Below are positions 18,048 through 27,060 of a stretch of 64,000 nucleotides of DNA, piece by piece. Position numbers and translations under genes: made by a program. The notes below the pieces were generated by a model. That model had not been told where the DNA came from, did not search any database, and worked only from the letters and a program-made list of their open reading frames with translations. Every line of letters starts with the position of its first letter. The stretch's first letter is position 1. The stretch is from NCBI RefSeq assembly GCF_023091865.1, contig NZ_JAHXDI010000001.1:682001-746000 (forward strand), written 5' to 3'. This DNA is from Chromohalobacter moromii. Its GTDB lineage: Bacteria > Pseudomonadota > Gammaproteobacteria > Pseudomonadales > Halomonadaceae.

Positions 18048-18067
18048 CCCTCACTACAAGGAGATAT

Positions 18068-18556
18068 ATGCCCAGTTTCCATACTCGCTCGTTGTGCGAA
18101 GCGCTGTTGGGTATTGCGGGGATCTGGTTGCTGGTCAGGACGCTCTCAAACCAGGCCACGTCTCTTTATATTGTCTGGTCCAGTTCGTCGGTAGCTCAAG
18201 AGGCGGATGCACCGAATATGCTCGCCATCCAGGGTGTGCATTTCTTCGTCAGTGTGCTGCTTGGAGCGGGGCTTCTCCTGGCGCGTAAGCCGATCAGTCG
18301 ATGGTTAACATCCTCTGAGGAGGAAGTCTCAGCCTCGTCGGCCACTCTGATGGCCGTGGGGACTGCCTTGATTGGCATCGGTTATCTGGCGTCGGGTCTG
18401 GTCACGCTGGGCACGCATTATGCGCGACTGGAAACGCTGGGCGCCGCCAGTCCAGACAGTCTCTGGCGTGGTGGTCTTTCCGCGAGTATCGGGATCATAC
18501 TGTTCGCCAGCTCCGTCGGTATCGGCCGTCTTTGGCGGCGGCTTCGGGCGTTATGA
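18068..18556 (+). CDS. Small integral membrane protein of unknown function
   Basis: 162 residues with four probable membrane helices, around residues 8-24, 53-71, 92-114 and 138-152. No family motif was recognised. A very good AAGGAGAT site sits 8 bases before the ATG, which supports real translation. The gene is alone: it follows a hydrolase gene on the other strand and converges on sbcC, with an intrinsic terminator after it. The 289-bp upstream region holds a hairpin with a repeat copy (18018-18047) directly in the expected 5' UTR. Confidence 0.65.
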   Translation: MPSFHTRSLCEALLGIAGIWLLVRTLSNQATSLYIVWSSSSVAQEADAPNMLAIQGVHFFVSVLLGAGLLLARKPISRWLTSSEEEVSASSATLMAVGTALIGIGYLASGLVTLGTHYARLETLGAASPDSLWRGGLSASIGIILFASSVGIGRLWRRLRAL

Positions 18557-18566
18557 TACTGAGCCG

Positions 18567-18598
18567 AGGACGGCGGAGGTAGCCGTCCTTTATTTATT
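18567..18598 (+). terminator. Intrinsic terminator after the small membrane protein gene
   Basis: 8-bp stem aggacggc (18567-18574) and gccgtcct (18582-18589), 7-base loop, then a T-rich tail ttatttatt. Confidence 0.8.
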
Positions 18599-18631
18599 GA
18601 GAATTCATATTTCCTAGTTACTCAATATTGC

Positions 18632-21600
18632 CTAGGTACTCACCAACCTCGCGCGACTCGTGCCATTGCCCAGCGGCTCGACTTGTATCTGCACCGGGAT
18701 GCGTTCGTGCATTTCCTGCACGTGGGATATCACGCCGACGCGGCGGCCCAGTGCTTGCAGGCCGTCGAGGGCGTCCATGGCGAGCGCCAGGGATTGCGGG
18801 TCGAGGCTGCCGAAGCCTTCGTCGATGAACAGTGATTCGATGACGAGTTCGCCGGAGGCCATGGAGGCGAGTCCCAGCGCCAGCGCCAGCGAAACGAGGA
18901 AGGTTTCGCCGCCGGAGAGTGAATGCACCGAGCGGCGCTCGTCGCCCATATCGCGGTCCTCCACCAGCAGACCCAGCTCGCTGCCACCGCGAATCAGCTT
19001 GTAACGGCGACTCAACCCCATCAGGTGCGTGTTGGCGTGCTCCAGCAATTGCTCCAGGTTGTAGGCCTGCGCGATGCGCCGAAAGACCTTGCCGTCCGCG
19101 GAACCGATCAGTTCGCTGATGCAGCCCCAGCGGCGGTACTCGGCGCGCGCGGCGTCGAGTTCGGCTTGCCCTTCGCGTTGGCGCTGACGCTTGCGGTCGT
19201 CATCGCGCAGGGCGTGCAGGGCGTCGTCGCGACGTGCCTGGGAGGCATCATGGCGTGGTGCCAGGGCGTCACGTTTGGTGTCGAGCGCCTCTCGACGCCG
19301 CTCGATTCGGGCGTCGACCGCCTCGCTCAATAGCGCCTCCGCGTGCGCATCGTGCTCGGTCAAGGCCTGGTCGCGGCGATGCGCGATGAGGGCCTGGCGG
19401 CGTTCGGCGAGGGTGGCGGCGGTCTGCTGGCGAGCCTGCTCGGCCTGAGTCAGTTCCCGTTCCCTGCGTTCAGTGGCATCGTCGGTTTCGTCGAGTAGCC
19501 GCTGCAAGGTGGCGTCGTCCAGCCCGGGATGCGCTTGGCGCCAGGCATCCAGCTCACGGGTGAGGGTGTCGAGTTCCTGCTTGAGCCGGGCGAGTTGCTC
19601 GGCTTCATAGTGCGATTGTTGGGCAAGCCGTTGGGTTTCCCGCTCACTGTCATGGCATTTGGCAAGTGCCGTATCCCGTGCCTGGCGTGCGGTGGCCTGG
19701 CGCGTATCGAGCTGCTGCTGCCAGGCGTCCGGCGAGGCATGCTCGCCGAGCAAGGCCTTGAGCCGGGCGGCGATGTCGTCCCGCTCGCGGCGTAGCGGAG
19801 GCAGGCGCGCATCGAGTTCTGTGAGTTCCTCGTCGAGTCGTGTGCGCTGGGTGTCGAGTTGCGCCAGTGTCAGCTCGCTCTGGCGCAATGCCTCGTCGAG
19901 CGGTGCCAGTTCGGTCTCGGCGCGGGCAAGGGCCTGAAGCGTTTCCTCGTGTTGCGCGCGCTGGGCGTCGCTTGTCTGGCGTTGCTCGGTTAGCCAGGTG
20001 TCGCGCCGGTCGTGATCGATGCCGGCAAGCTCGGCGTGTAGCGGATGTTCGTCGAGCGCCTGGTGCGCCTCTTGGTGGCGCTTATTGGCATCCGCACCGT
20101 CCTGGCGTTGTTGCGTGAGCGAAGCCTCGAGTGCGCGGTATTGGCCCAGCAGTTCGTCGCGCTGTTGCTGGGCGTGGTCGCGTTGTCGCTGGGCATCCGC
20201 TAACTGGCGGTCTTCGTCCGCTTGCTGCGCGGCAAGTTGGGCGGCTTCAGGTGTCTGCGGCGGCTGGTGGCGCCAAGGATGCTCGAAACCGCCGCACACC
20301 GGGCAGGGCTGGCCTTCCTCGAGGGCGTCGCGCAGGTGCGTGACACTCTCGCTGCGCACCGCGCGACCGCGTTCGACGAATTCCAGCACGCTGCGATAGT
20401 GGCGCTCACGCTCATCGAGACGTTGACGTGCGGCCTGGCCTTGGGCGATCAATGCCTCGAGGCGCTTTGCATCTTGCGTTAGGCGCTCATTGAGTGTGCG
20501 CCGGGTGTGGTCGGCACGATAGGTGGTCTGCCAGCGGCTTTGCAGCTCGCCGAGTGCCAAGTGACGCTGGGCGGCGAGATCATGCGCGCGCTGTACGGCC
20601 TGGCGGGCGTCCTCGACGCGGGCGTGCTCGCCCATCAACTGGCGTAGGGTGGCCTGCCAGTCATCACGCTGGCGGCGCTGGCGTTGCTGTGTCGCGTGGG
20701 CTTCCTGATAGCGCGTGGTCAGCGTCTGCGCTTCGCGGCGATGCGTAGCGTGGGCGTTGTCGAGCTCGGCCAACTGATGCTCGCGTGTCGCCAGTTGCTG
20801 CGCCTGCTCGCGGGCTTGATGCAGTTGAGGCTCGGCCGTGCGGCGTGCCGCGTCGGCGTCTTGAAGGGTCCGTTCGGCCGTGGCGTGGGTCTGTTTGGCC
20901 TGCTGCAGTGTGGTCTCGGCCTGCGCCAGGGCCTCACGCGTATCGGCATGCGTCGCTTCGAGCCTCGATATCTCGCCGGGAAGTGCGGTCTGACGTGCCA
21001 GGCGATGGCGTTGCGGTGCGATCAGGCGCTGCCAGTCACGGTCGGCGCGGGCCGGGGCCAGCGTTTGCCAATGCGTCTCGGCATCGTGGTGCTCGCGTTG
21101 CCCTTGGGCGTGAGCATCGCGAAGCTTGGCATCCGTGGCGTGCCACTGCGCCTGTGTTTCCAGGCGCTTGGCATGGCGTTGCACGGTGTCGAGCTCGGCT
21201 TGAGCGGTCTCGGCGGTCTTTTCGAGCGCGGCGCGAGCCTCGGCCTCGGCGGGCAGGTCGTCGGCGAGCTTGGCGTTCAGCGCCTCGACGGCGTGCTTTG
21301 CTTGGTTGGCGCGGCGATAGGCGGCGACCGAGATCTCGGAGTACTCGGCGGTACCGGTGAGGCGCTCGAGCAGGTCGCTGCGCTCGTTGTCGTCGGCCTT
21401 GAGGAAGGCGGCGAACTCACTCTGGGCCAGCAGCACGGCGCGGGTGAATTGCTCGAAGCTGAGGCCCAGGCGCTCGGGCAGCAGGCGGTCGAACTCGCGT
21501 TTCTGGGTGGTCAACAGGCGGTCGCTATCCAAGTCGGTGAGCGACTGCTCGATTTTCTGCAATTTGCCATCGGCCTTCTCGCGGGCGCGGCGCACGGCCC

Positions 21601-21937
21601 AGCGGGCGCGATAGCGGCGGCCATCGCGGCCCAAGAAATCGACCTCGGCATGGCCGCTGGCAGTGCCTCGGCGCAATAGCGTACGCGGATCGGCGGTATT
21701 GAGGGTGGCGTCGCCCACGTCGGGCAGCGGGGCGTTCTGGCCCGGCGCCTGGCGCAGTCGGGGCGTGCTGCCGTAGAGCGCCAAGCACAATGCATCGAGC
21801 AAGGTGCTCTTGCCGGCGCCGGTGGGACCGGTGATGGCGAACAGGCCGGCCTCCGCGAGCGGCGCGGCGGTGAAGTCGAGTTCCAATGGGCCGGGGATCG
21901 AGGCCAGGTTGGTCAGGCGCAGGGCGAGGATCTTCAT
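18632..21937 (-). CDS. sbcC: Nuclease SbcCD subunit C (SMC-like ATPase)
   Basis: 1101 residues from ATG 21937. Walker A GPTGAGKST is near residue 36; the middle is a long coiled coil rich in Gln, Ala, Arg and Glu, interrupted near residue 545 by the zinc hook CPVCGG; the C-terminal ATPase lobe has the signature SLSGGETFLVSLALAL and Walker B LFIDEGFGSLD. SbcCD is a Rad50-Mre11-type nuclease that opens DNA hairpins and processes blocked ends. The start codon overlaps the sbcD stop by 4 bases (ATGA). A much longer open frame upstream to 22228 is antisense-free but overlaps sbcD and was not used. Confidence 0.95.
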   Translation of the reverse strand: MKILALRLTNLASIPGPLELDFTAAPLAEAGLFAITGPTGAGKSTLLDALCLALYGSTPRLRQAPGQNAPLPDVGDATLNTADPRTLLRRGTASGHAEVDFLGRDGRRYRARWAVRRAREKADGKLQKIEQSLTDLDSDRLLTTQKREFDRLLPERLGLSFEQFTRAVLLAQSEFAAFLKADDNERSDLLERLTGTAEYSEISVAAYRRANQAKHAVEALNAKLADDLPAEAEARAALEKTAETAQAELDTVQRHAKRLETQAQWHATDAKLRDAHAQGQREHHDAETHWQTLAPARADRDWQRLIAPQRHRLARQTALPGEISRLEATHADTREALAQAETTLQQAKQTHATAERTLQDADAARRTAEPQLHQAREQAQQLATREHQLAELDNAHATHRREAQTLTTRYQEAHATQQRQRRQRDDWQATLRQLMGEHARVEDARQAVQRAHDLAAQRHLALGELQSRWQTTYRADHTRRTLNERLTQDAKRLEALIAQGQAARQRLDERERHYRSVLEFVERGRAVRSESVTHLRDALEEGQPCPVCGGFEHPWRHQPPQTPEAAQLAAQQADEDRQLADAQRQRDHAQQQRDELLGQYRALEASLTQQRQDGADANKRHQEAHQALDEHPLHAELAGIDHDRRDTWLTEQRQTSDAQRAQHEETLQALARAETELAPLDEALRQSELTLAQLDTQRTRLDEELTELDARLPPLRRERDDIAARLKALLGEHASPDAWQQQLDTRQATARQARDTALAKCHDSERETQRLAQQSHYEAEQLARLKQELDTLTRELDAWRQAHPGLDDATLQRLLDETDDATERRERELTQAEQARQQTAATLAERRQALIAHRRDQALTEHDAHAEALLSEAVDARIERRREALDTKRDALAPRHDASQARRDDALHALRDDDRKRQRQREGQAELDAARAEYRRWGCISELIGSADGKVFRRIAQAYNLEQLLEHANTHLMGLSRRYKLIRGGSELGLLVEDRDMGDERRSVHSLSGGETFLVSLALALGLASMASGELVIESLFIDEGFGSLDPQSLALAMDALDGLQALGRRVGVISHVQEMHERIPVQIQVEPLGNGTSRARLVST

Positions 21938-23217
21938 GTCGTTGTTTCCTCGTCGTCGAGCACGTCCTGATGTAGCCGGTCGAAGTCGGCGAGCACGTCG
22001 TCGGCGGGCGGCTCGCCCCAGCGCGCTTGCCAGGTGCGCTCGAACAGCTTGCGTGGGCCGAGCGCCGCCAGGTCGATGCGCGCGGGCGCGTCCTCGGCAG
22101 CGACTCTCGGCAGGCGACGTTCCAGACGCAGCAGGCGCAATTGCTTGCCGTCGAGCGCTGCGTCTATACGGGCACGCAGGTCGGGCATCGGGGCGTCGAG
22201 TTCGACGCGTACCTCGAGCCAGGGCCAACGTTCTCTAGGGAGATCTCGTCCCTGATCTGTCGATAGCTCGGGCGTATCTTCCAGGGCGTCCAGCTCGGCG
22301 AGTACGTCATCCAGTGGCGCCGGGCCGAGCCGATGCATGGCCACCGGACGTGGTACGGGTAGGCTCTCGACATCGTGCAAGGCGTCGCCGTCGAGCGTGA
22401 CTTCGACGACCTGATGGGGATAGGCCACTTCGCTGAAGTCCAACGGCAATGGACTGCCGCTGTAGCGGATGCGCGTCTCGCCGACCTGCTGGGCGCGGTG
22501 CAGGTGACCCAGCGCCACATAAGCGATGTCGGAGGGGAACAACGAGGCCGGGATCGATTCTTCGCCGCCGATGACGATGGGCCGCTCGCTGGCCTCGGAG
22601 ACCGCGGCGCCGTGCAGATGAGCATGACTCATGGCAATGAGCGCCTGGCCGGGGACGCGACGTTCGCGCGCTGCGTCGATGAGCTGTTGGTGAACGCGCG
22701 TGATGCCAGCGACATAGGTATTGCGCGAGGCGTCGTCGGTCTCGTCGCCGTTCGTCGCTGTGCCGCCGGTGACCTCGGCGGGCCTCAAGAAGGGCAGCGC
22801 CAGGCACCAGGCGCGAATCTGGCCCTCGGCATCGGTCAGCGGTACCAAAAGACGCGAGGCGTCGAGTCGTCCATCGTCGAGCCAACTCACTCGGCCCAGG
22901 GCGTGGGTGTTGAGGCGCTGCATCAGTGGCGCGGGCAATTCGATACGGTTGCCGCTGTCGTGGTTGCCGGCGATCATGACGATGGTCAGTTGCGGTAAAC
23001 GCTGATGTGCCTCGACGATGAAGTCGTAGAGCAGCTCCTGGGCGCGCAACGATGGATTGACGACATCGAAGACATCGCCTGCGATGAGCAAAGCGTCCGG
23101 GCGTCGCGCGTCGAGAGTCGCCAATAGCCAGTCGAGGAACGCGCGTTGCTCGGTGTGGCGCTCTTGCCCGTGGAAGGTCTGGCCGAGATGCCAGTCCGCT
23201 GTGTGGATGAGTTTCAC
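21934..23217 (-). CDS. sbcD: Nuclease SbcCD subunit D (Mre11-like exonuclease)
   Basis: 427 residues from a GTG at 23217, with AGGAG 6 bases upstream. Metallophosphoesterase motifs are in order: ADWHLGQ, GDVFD, GNHD near residue 86, and SHAHLHG and GHLHRAQ further on, binding two Mn2+ ions. The C-terminal part carries the SbcC-interacting region. It supplies the 3'-5' exonuclease and hairpin endonuclease activity of SbcCD. It forms a two-gene operon with sbcC and is divergent from the endonuclease V gene, so two DNA repair functions share one intergenic region. Confidence 0.95.
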   Translation of the reverse strand: MKLIHTADWHLGQTFHGQERHTEQRAFLDWLLATLDARRPDALLIAGDVFDVVNPSLRAQELLYDFIVEAHQRLPQLTIVMIAGNHDSGNRIELPAPLMQRLNTHALGRVSWLDDGRLDASRLLVPLTDAEGQIRAWCLALPFLRPAEVTGGTATNGDETDDASRNTYVAGITRVHQQLIDAARERRVPGQALIAMSHAHLHGAAVSEASERPIVIGGEESIPASLFPSDIAYVALGHLHRAQQVGETRIRYSGSPLPLDFSEVAYPHQVVEVTLDGDALHDVESLPVPRPVAMHRLGPAPLDDVLAELDALEDTPELSTDQGRDLPRERWPWLEVRVELDAPMPDLRARIDAALDGKQLRLLRLERRLPRVAAEDAPARIDLAALGPRKLFERTWQARWGEPPADDVLADFDRLHQDVLDDEETTT

Positions 23218-23309
23218 GCAGATCTCCTATACCGGAGCGTCAGTCTACCGGTTGCGGGAGGGCGGCCCAATGGGGCACTGACAAGGAGAACGAAGCACAA
23301 GGAGGCGGT

Positions 23310-24023
23310 ATGACTCATCATGAAGACCTGCATGCTTGGACGCTGACCCCCGAGGAGGCCGTGGCACTGCAGCGTCGCTTGGCACCGCGCGTGGTCAGGC
23401 ACGGAAAGCCGGATGCGGTGAGCTGCATCGCGGGCGTGGATATCGGCTTCGAGGATGGCGGCGAGACGACGCGTGCGGCGGTGGTGGTGCTGGAGTGGCC
23501 GTCGCTTACGGTACGCGAGTCGGTGGTCCACCGCGAACCCACGCGCATGCCCTACATTCCCGGCTTGCTATCGTTTCGCGAGATTCCCGCCGCGCTGGGC
23601 GCCTTCGCACGGTTGGAAGCACACCCCGATCTGGTGATGGTCGACGGCCAGGGTATCGCGCATCCACGGCGTCTCGGCGTGGCCTCGCACCTGGGCCTAT
23701 GGCTCGATCTGCCGACGATCGGCGTGGCCAAGAAGGTGCTTTGCGGTCGTCACGGCGAAGTACCGGCCATGCGCGGTGAATGGACGCCGCTCACCGACCG
23801 TCGCCGCACCGAGGACCCCGCCGACGTCGAGGTCGATGCCGAGGGACGCGTGGTCATCGGCGCAATGCTGCGTTCCCGCGAGAACGTCAAGCCGGTGATC
23901 GTCTCTCTCGGGCATCGGCTGGATCAGGACTCCGCGCTGGAATGGGCGATTGCCTGCCTGGGCAAGACCAAGCTGCCCGAACCGACCCGGCTGGCGGATC
24001 GGTTGGCGTCGCGCAAGGGCTAA
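23310..24023 (+). CDS. nfi: Endonuclease V (deoxyinosine 3' endonuclease)
   Basis: 237 residues. The active-site elements are present: GVDIGFE with the first catalytic Asp, the PYIPGLLSFRE wedge motif with the catalytic Glu, VDGQGIAHPRRLG with another catalytic Asp, and GVAKK. The enzyme nicks the second phosphodiester bond 3' to deoxyinosine. AGGAGG precedes the ATG. The stop codon overlaps that of the convergent MocR gene, so there is no intergenic space for a terminator. Confidence 0.95.
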   Translation: MTHHEDLHAWTLTPEEAVALQRRLAPRVVRHGKPDAVSCIAGVDIGFEDGGETTRAAVVVLEWPSLTVRESVVHREPTRMPYIPGLLSFREIPAALGAFARLEAHPDLVMVDGQGIAHPRRLGVASHLGLWLDLPTIGVAKKVLCGRHGEVPAMRGEWTPLTDRRRTEDPADVEVDAEGRVVIGAMLRSRENVKPVIVSLGHRLDQDSALEWAIACLGKTKLPEPTRLADRLASRKG

Positions 24024-25522
24024 ACAGGGCCATGGCTGATGGAGTGTCCTGTCAGTGAAAGCCACGTTTCGCTAAGCCAACGCCCGGCACGCTCTATCTC
24101 GGCCTCCGTCGCGCCGGCATAGCCGAGGACCAGCCCCGGCTGGCCGGGCGCTTGCAAATAAAAGCCGGATAGCGGCGATAGCCGCAGGCCTGCTTGCTTG
24201 CCCTGGTGGACCAGTTCGTTTTCCAGTTCATGGCTTTCCAGATACGCGACCAGGTGCATTCCCGCATGGCCGGACGAGAGTTCTAGCCCGTTGGAAACCG
24301 CCGGCGCCAGCGCCTGGCGAAGCGCTGACTGGCGGTGTCGGTAGCACCTGCGCATGCGCGCTACATGGCGCGAGAAATGACCCTCGCCGATAAAGTCGGC
24401 CAGCGCCGCCTGAGCGACATATTGCCCTTCTCGGTGCAGGCGAGCGTTGATGCGCTGGAAGCTTGCCACCAGCGAGGGCGGCAGCACCAGATACCCCAGC
24501 CGTAGCCCCGGATAGAGAACCTTACTGAAGGTGCCTACATAGATTACCGGGGCGTTATCCATCAACCCCTGAAGCGAGGCGATCGGCGCGCTGGTATAGC
24601 GGAACTCGCTGTCGTAGTCGTCCTCGATGATCCAGGCGCCATGCCGCTGGGCGAGCGCCAGCAGCGCCGCGCGACGTGACATCGGCAGAGTCGCGCCGCA
24701 GGGGTACTGGTGCGATGGCGTCACGTAGATCAACTTGGGAGATGGTGTCTCGGAGGGAAGCGAGGCGGCATTCAGGCCTTCATCGTCGACCGGTACCGGC
24801 TGCAGGGCCAGTCCAGCCGAGGCGAAGCAGGCTTGCGCGCCGCCGTAGCCGGGCTCCTCCATCCAGACGCTATCCCCGACGTCGGCAAGCAGTCGTGCGA
24901 TCAGCTCGAAGCCCTGCTGCGCACCCTGGGTGATCAGGATCTGCTCCGGCCGGCAGCGCACCGAGCGCGCTAGACGCAGATAATCGCACAGCACCTCGCG
25001 TAGCGTGCTGACGCCTCCCACATTTTGGTAATCGAACCATTCCACCGGGGCTCGCTGCTGATGGCGTCTAAGCAAGCGCTGCCAGCGTTCCCGGGGAAAA
25101 CGATCCAGCGCCGGAACGCCGGGCGCGAAGGCGGTATGACGTTCGCTCGAAGGCGCCGTGAATTCGAGAAGGCGTTCGCCGCGTTGCGAGAGCGCCACGG
25201 ATAGCGGTTCTGGCGCTTCGAGGCGCTGCTGTGTTCCCCACTGCCAATCGGCAACGAAAACCCCGGCACCGGGACGCGATACCAGAAAGCCCTCAGCGAT
25301 GAGACGGTCGACCGCGCTCAGCACGGTATTGCGGCCCATACCCAGGCTGGCGGCCAATTGCCGGGACGAGGGCAGGGCGCTCCCCGGAGGGAGCCGGCCC
25401 TGCTGGATGCCGCCGCGCAGGGCATCATAAAGACGCTGGCTGAGCGTGCGGTCGTCCGGCTCGGCCAGTTGAAGATTCAATGCCTCTTGAATCCAGAGAC
25501 GGTGGGCATTCGGATCGGTCAC
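24020..25522 (-). CDS. MocR/PdxR-type regulator (GntR HTH fused to aminotransferase-like domain)
   Basis: 500 residues from a GTG at 25522, chosen because GAGGAA sits 4-5 bases upstream; a TTG further up is less likely. Residues about 20-85 are the GntR winged HTH (ALPSSRQLAASLGMGRNTVLSAV). The rest is a fold-type I aminotransferase-like domain, with the PLP lysine in GTFSKVLYPGLRLGY near residue 333. Such regulators sense PLP or amine/amino-acid aldimines. The gene is divergent from the GNAT and PaiB genes, with 91 bp between starts, so those two are the likely targets; pdx genes are not nearby. Confidence 0.88.
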   Translation of the reverse strand: MTDPNAHRLWIQEALNLQLAEPDDRTLSQRLYDALRGGIQQGRLPPGSALPSSRQLAASLGMGRNTVLSAVDRLIAEGFLVSRPGAGVFVADWQWGTQQRLEAPEPLSVALSQRGERLLEFTAPSSERHTAFAPGVPALDRFPRERWQRLLRRHQQRAPVEWFDYQNVGGVSTLREVLCDYLRLARSVRCRPEQILITQGAQQGFELIARLLADVGDSVWMEEPGYGGAQACFASAGLALQPVPVDDEGLNAASLPSETPSPKLIYVTPSHQYPCGATLPMSRRAALLALAQRHGAWIIEDDYDSEFRYTSAPIASLQGLMDNAPVIYVGTFSKVLYPGLRLGYLVLPPSLVASFQRINARLHREGQYVAQAALADFIGEGHFSRHVARMRRCYRHRQSALRQALAPAVSNGLELSSGHAGMHLVAYLESHELENELVHQGKQAGLRLSPLSGFYLQAPGQPGLVLGYAGATEAEIERAGRWLSETWLSLTGHSISHGPV

Positions 25523-25613
25523 TGGTTCCTCGCATATCGGCAATATTGGTTCTTCTTGGGGAACCGTTATGTCGCCAGACTAATGCTTCGTCATATCCTG
25601 AGGAAAGTCCTCC
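25523..25613. promoter_or_regulatory. Divergent MocR/GNAT promoter region
   Basis: Short shared promoter region. It contains GGTTC and GAACC arms separated by 8 bases around 25551-25565. The Shine-Dalgarno GAGGA (25600-25604) of the GNAT gene can pair with TCCTC (25608-25612) directly before the ATG, a tiny hairpin that could dampen translation. Confidence 0.4.
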
Positions 25614-26369
25614 ATGAGCCAAGCCTATAACGCTTACGGACAGCCGATCGGCTCGAACCTCGACCGCTGGCAAGCGCCGTCAAAACCCAGTGCCGAATGC
25701 CTGGCAGGGCGTTTCTGCCGACTGGAACCGCTGGATGCCGCCCGTCACGCCGAGGCCCTGTGGCAGGCGTGGCAGGTGCCGGCCCCGGAGATCGACAACG
25801 ACACCGAGGGACGCGCCCGCTGGACCTATCTGGGCGGTCGCCCCTTCGACGACGAGGCTGGTTGCCGGGCCTGGCTGGCGCGTATGGGCGCGGACTGCGA
25901 GTTGCTTTGCTATGCCGTGGTCGACCTCGCCGATGAGACGGCGGTGGGCATGGCGGCTTATCTCAATATCGTGCCGGTCGATGGTCGCATCGAGATCGGC
26001 CATATCAGCTTCTCGCCCCGCATGGCACGCACGCCGATATCCAGTGAGGCACTGATGCTGATGATGGCGCACGCCTTCGATATGGGATATCGGCGTCTCG
26101 AATGGAAGTGCGATGCCCTGAACGCACCTTCGCGCCGCGCCGCCGAGCGGCTCGGTTTTCGCTTCGAGGGTGTCTTCCGTCAGCATCGAGTCGTGGCCGG
26201 GAACAATCGTGACACGGCATGGTTCTCGGTCCTAGATGGCGAGTGGCCGGCGGTTCGCGAGTGCCACCGCCGCTGGCTGGCCCCCGAGAACTTCGATGCC
26301 ACGGGCCGCCAGCATCGTTCGCTCACGTCGATGACGGCCGCCCTGCGTCACGATCCTTTTCCCTCCTGA
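25614..26369 (+). CDS. GNAT family N-acetyltransferase (RimJ/RimL-like)
   Basis: 251 residues. The GNAT core runs from about residue 30 to 205, with the conserved tail segment ALNAPSRRAAERLGFRFEGVFRQH that marks RimJ/RimL-type enzymes and the acetyl-CoA region around EIGHISFSPRMARTPISSEA. The substrate (amine, amino acid, peptide N-terminus or antibiotic) cannot be read from the sequence. It is followed 10 bp later by a PaiB gene, and the pair recalls Bacillus paiAB, where PaiA is a polyamine acetyltransferase, although this GNAT is of a different subfamily. Confidence 0.85.
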   Translation: MSQAYNAYGQPIGSNLDRWQAPSKPSAECLAGRFCRLEPLDAARHAEALWQAWQVPAPEIDNDTEGRARWTYLGGRPFDDEAGCRAWLARMGADCELLCYAVVDLADETAVGMAAYLNIVPVDGRIEIGHISFSPRMARTPISSEALMLMMAHAFDMGYRRLEWKCDALNAPSRRAAERLGFRFEGVFRQHRVVAGNNRDTAWFSVLDGEWPAVRECHRRWLAPENFDATGRQHRSLTSMTAALRHDPFPS

Positions 26370-26379
26370 GAGTCGAGCC

Positions 26380-27036
26380 ATGTATCAGCCGCCCCAGTTT
26401 TGCATCGACAGTCGCACCGAATGCCAGCGGATCATCGAGGCTGCTCCCTTCGCCACGCTTGTGACCCGTGATGCATCCGGCGAGCTAAGCGCCGATCACT
26501 TGCCACTTTTGCTGGCACCGGCGGAGGACGAGTGCGCATCGGATATCCTGCTTGGCCATATCGCGCGTGCCAACCCGCTTGCCAGGAGAATCGAAAACCC
26601 CTTGGGGAGCATCGAAGCACTGGCGATCTTTCATGGTCCTCAGGCCTACATCACGCCGAGCTGGTACCCGGCCAAGCGTGAACACGGCAAGGTGGTGCCG
26701 ACCTGGAATTATCAGGTGGTGCACGTGCATGGCCGGCTACGCCTGATCGACGATCCACACTGGCTTCGCGAGATGGTGACCACCCTCACCGAGCGCTTCG
26801 AAGGCGAGCGGGAGAGGCCTTGGCGGGTAAGCGATGCCCCCGACGATTATATCGCCGCGATGTGCCGCGCCATCGTCGGGATTGAGATCACCGTCGACCG
26901 CCTCGAAGGCAAGCGCAAGGCGAGCCAGCACAAGTCGCTCGACGAACGCCGAGCCATTCATCAGGGGTTGCAAGATGAATATGGCTACGGGGAGCAAGAG
27001 GCCGCCTGCCTTGGCGGTGTCACACCCGAGGATTGA
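26380..27036 (+). CDS. PaiB-type FMN-binding split-barrel protein
   Basis: 218 residues, typical of the PaiB family. The conserved segment ITPSWYPAKREHGKVVPTWNYQVVHVHG and the N-terminal APFATLVTRD are the family hallmarks; the fold is an FMN-binding split barrel. PaiB was first described as a negative regulator of sporulation and degradative enzymes in Bacillus, but its biochemical role is not settled. It is almost certainly co-transcribed with the GNAT gene (10-bp gap) and probably under the divergent MocR regulator. Confidence 0.88.
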   Translation: MYQPPQFCIDSRTECQRIIEAAPFATLVTRDASGELSADHLPLLLAPAEDECASDILLGHIARANPLARRIENPLGSIEALAIFHGPQAYITPSWYPAKREHGKVVPTWNYQVVHVHGRLRLIDDPHWLREMVTTLTERFEGERERPWRVSDAPDDYIAAMCRAIVGIEITVDRLEGKRKASQHKSLDERRAIHQGLQDEYGYGEQEAACLGGVTPED

Positions 27037-27060
27037 GCGTCGGTATGGCGCCGTCAACGC

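Noticed and set aside
20684-21679. 331-codon plus-strand frame inside sbcC
   Set aside because: Antisense of a coiled-coil coding region; low-complexity Leu/Gly-rich translation.
21938-22228. Upstream extension of the sbcC frame
   Set aside because: Lies inside sbcD; the ATG at 21937 gives the conserved N-terminus and an ATGA overlap.
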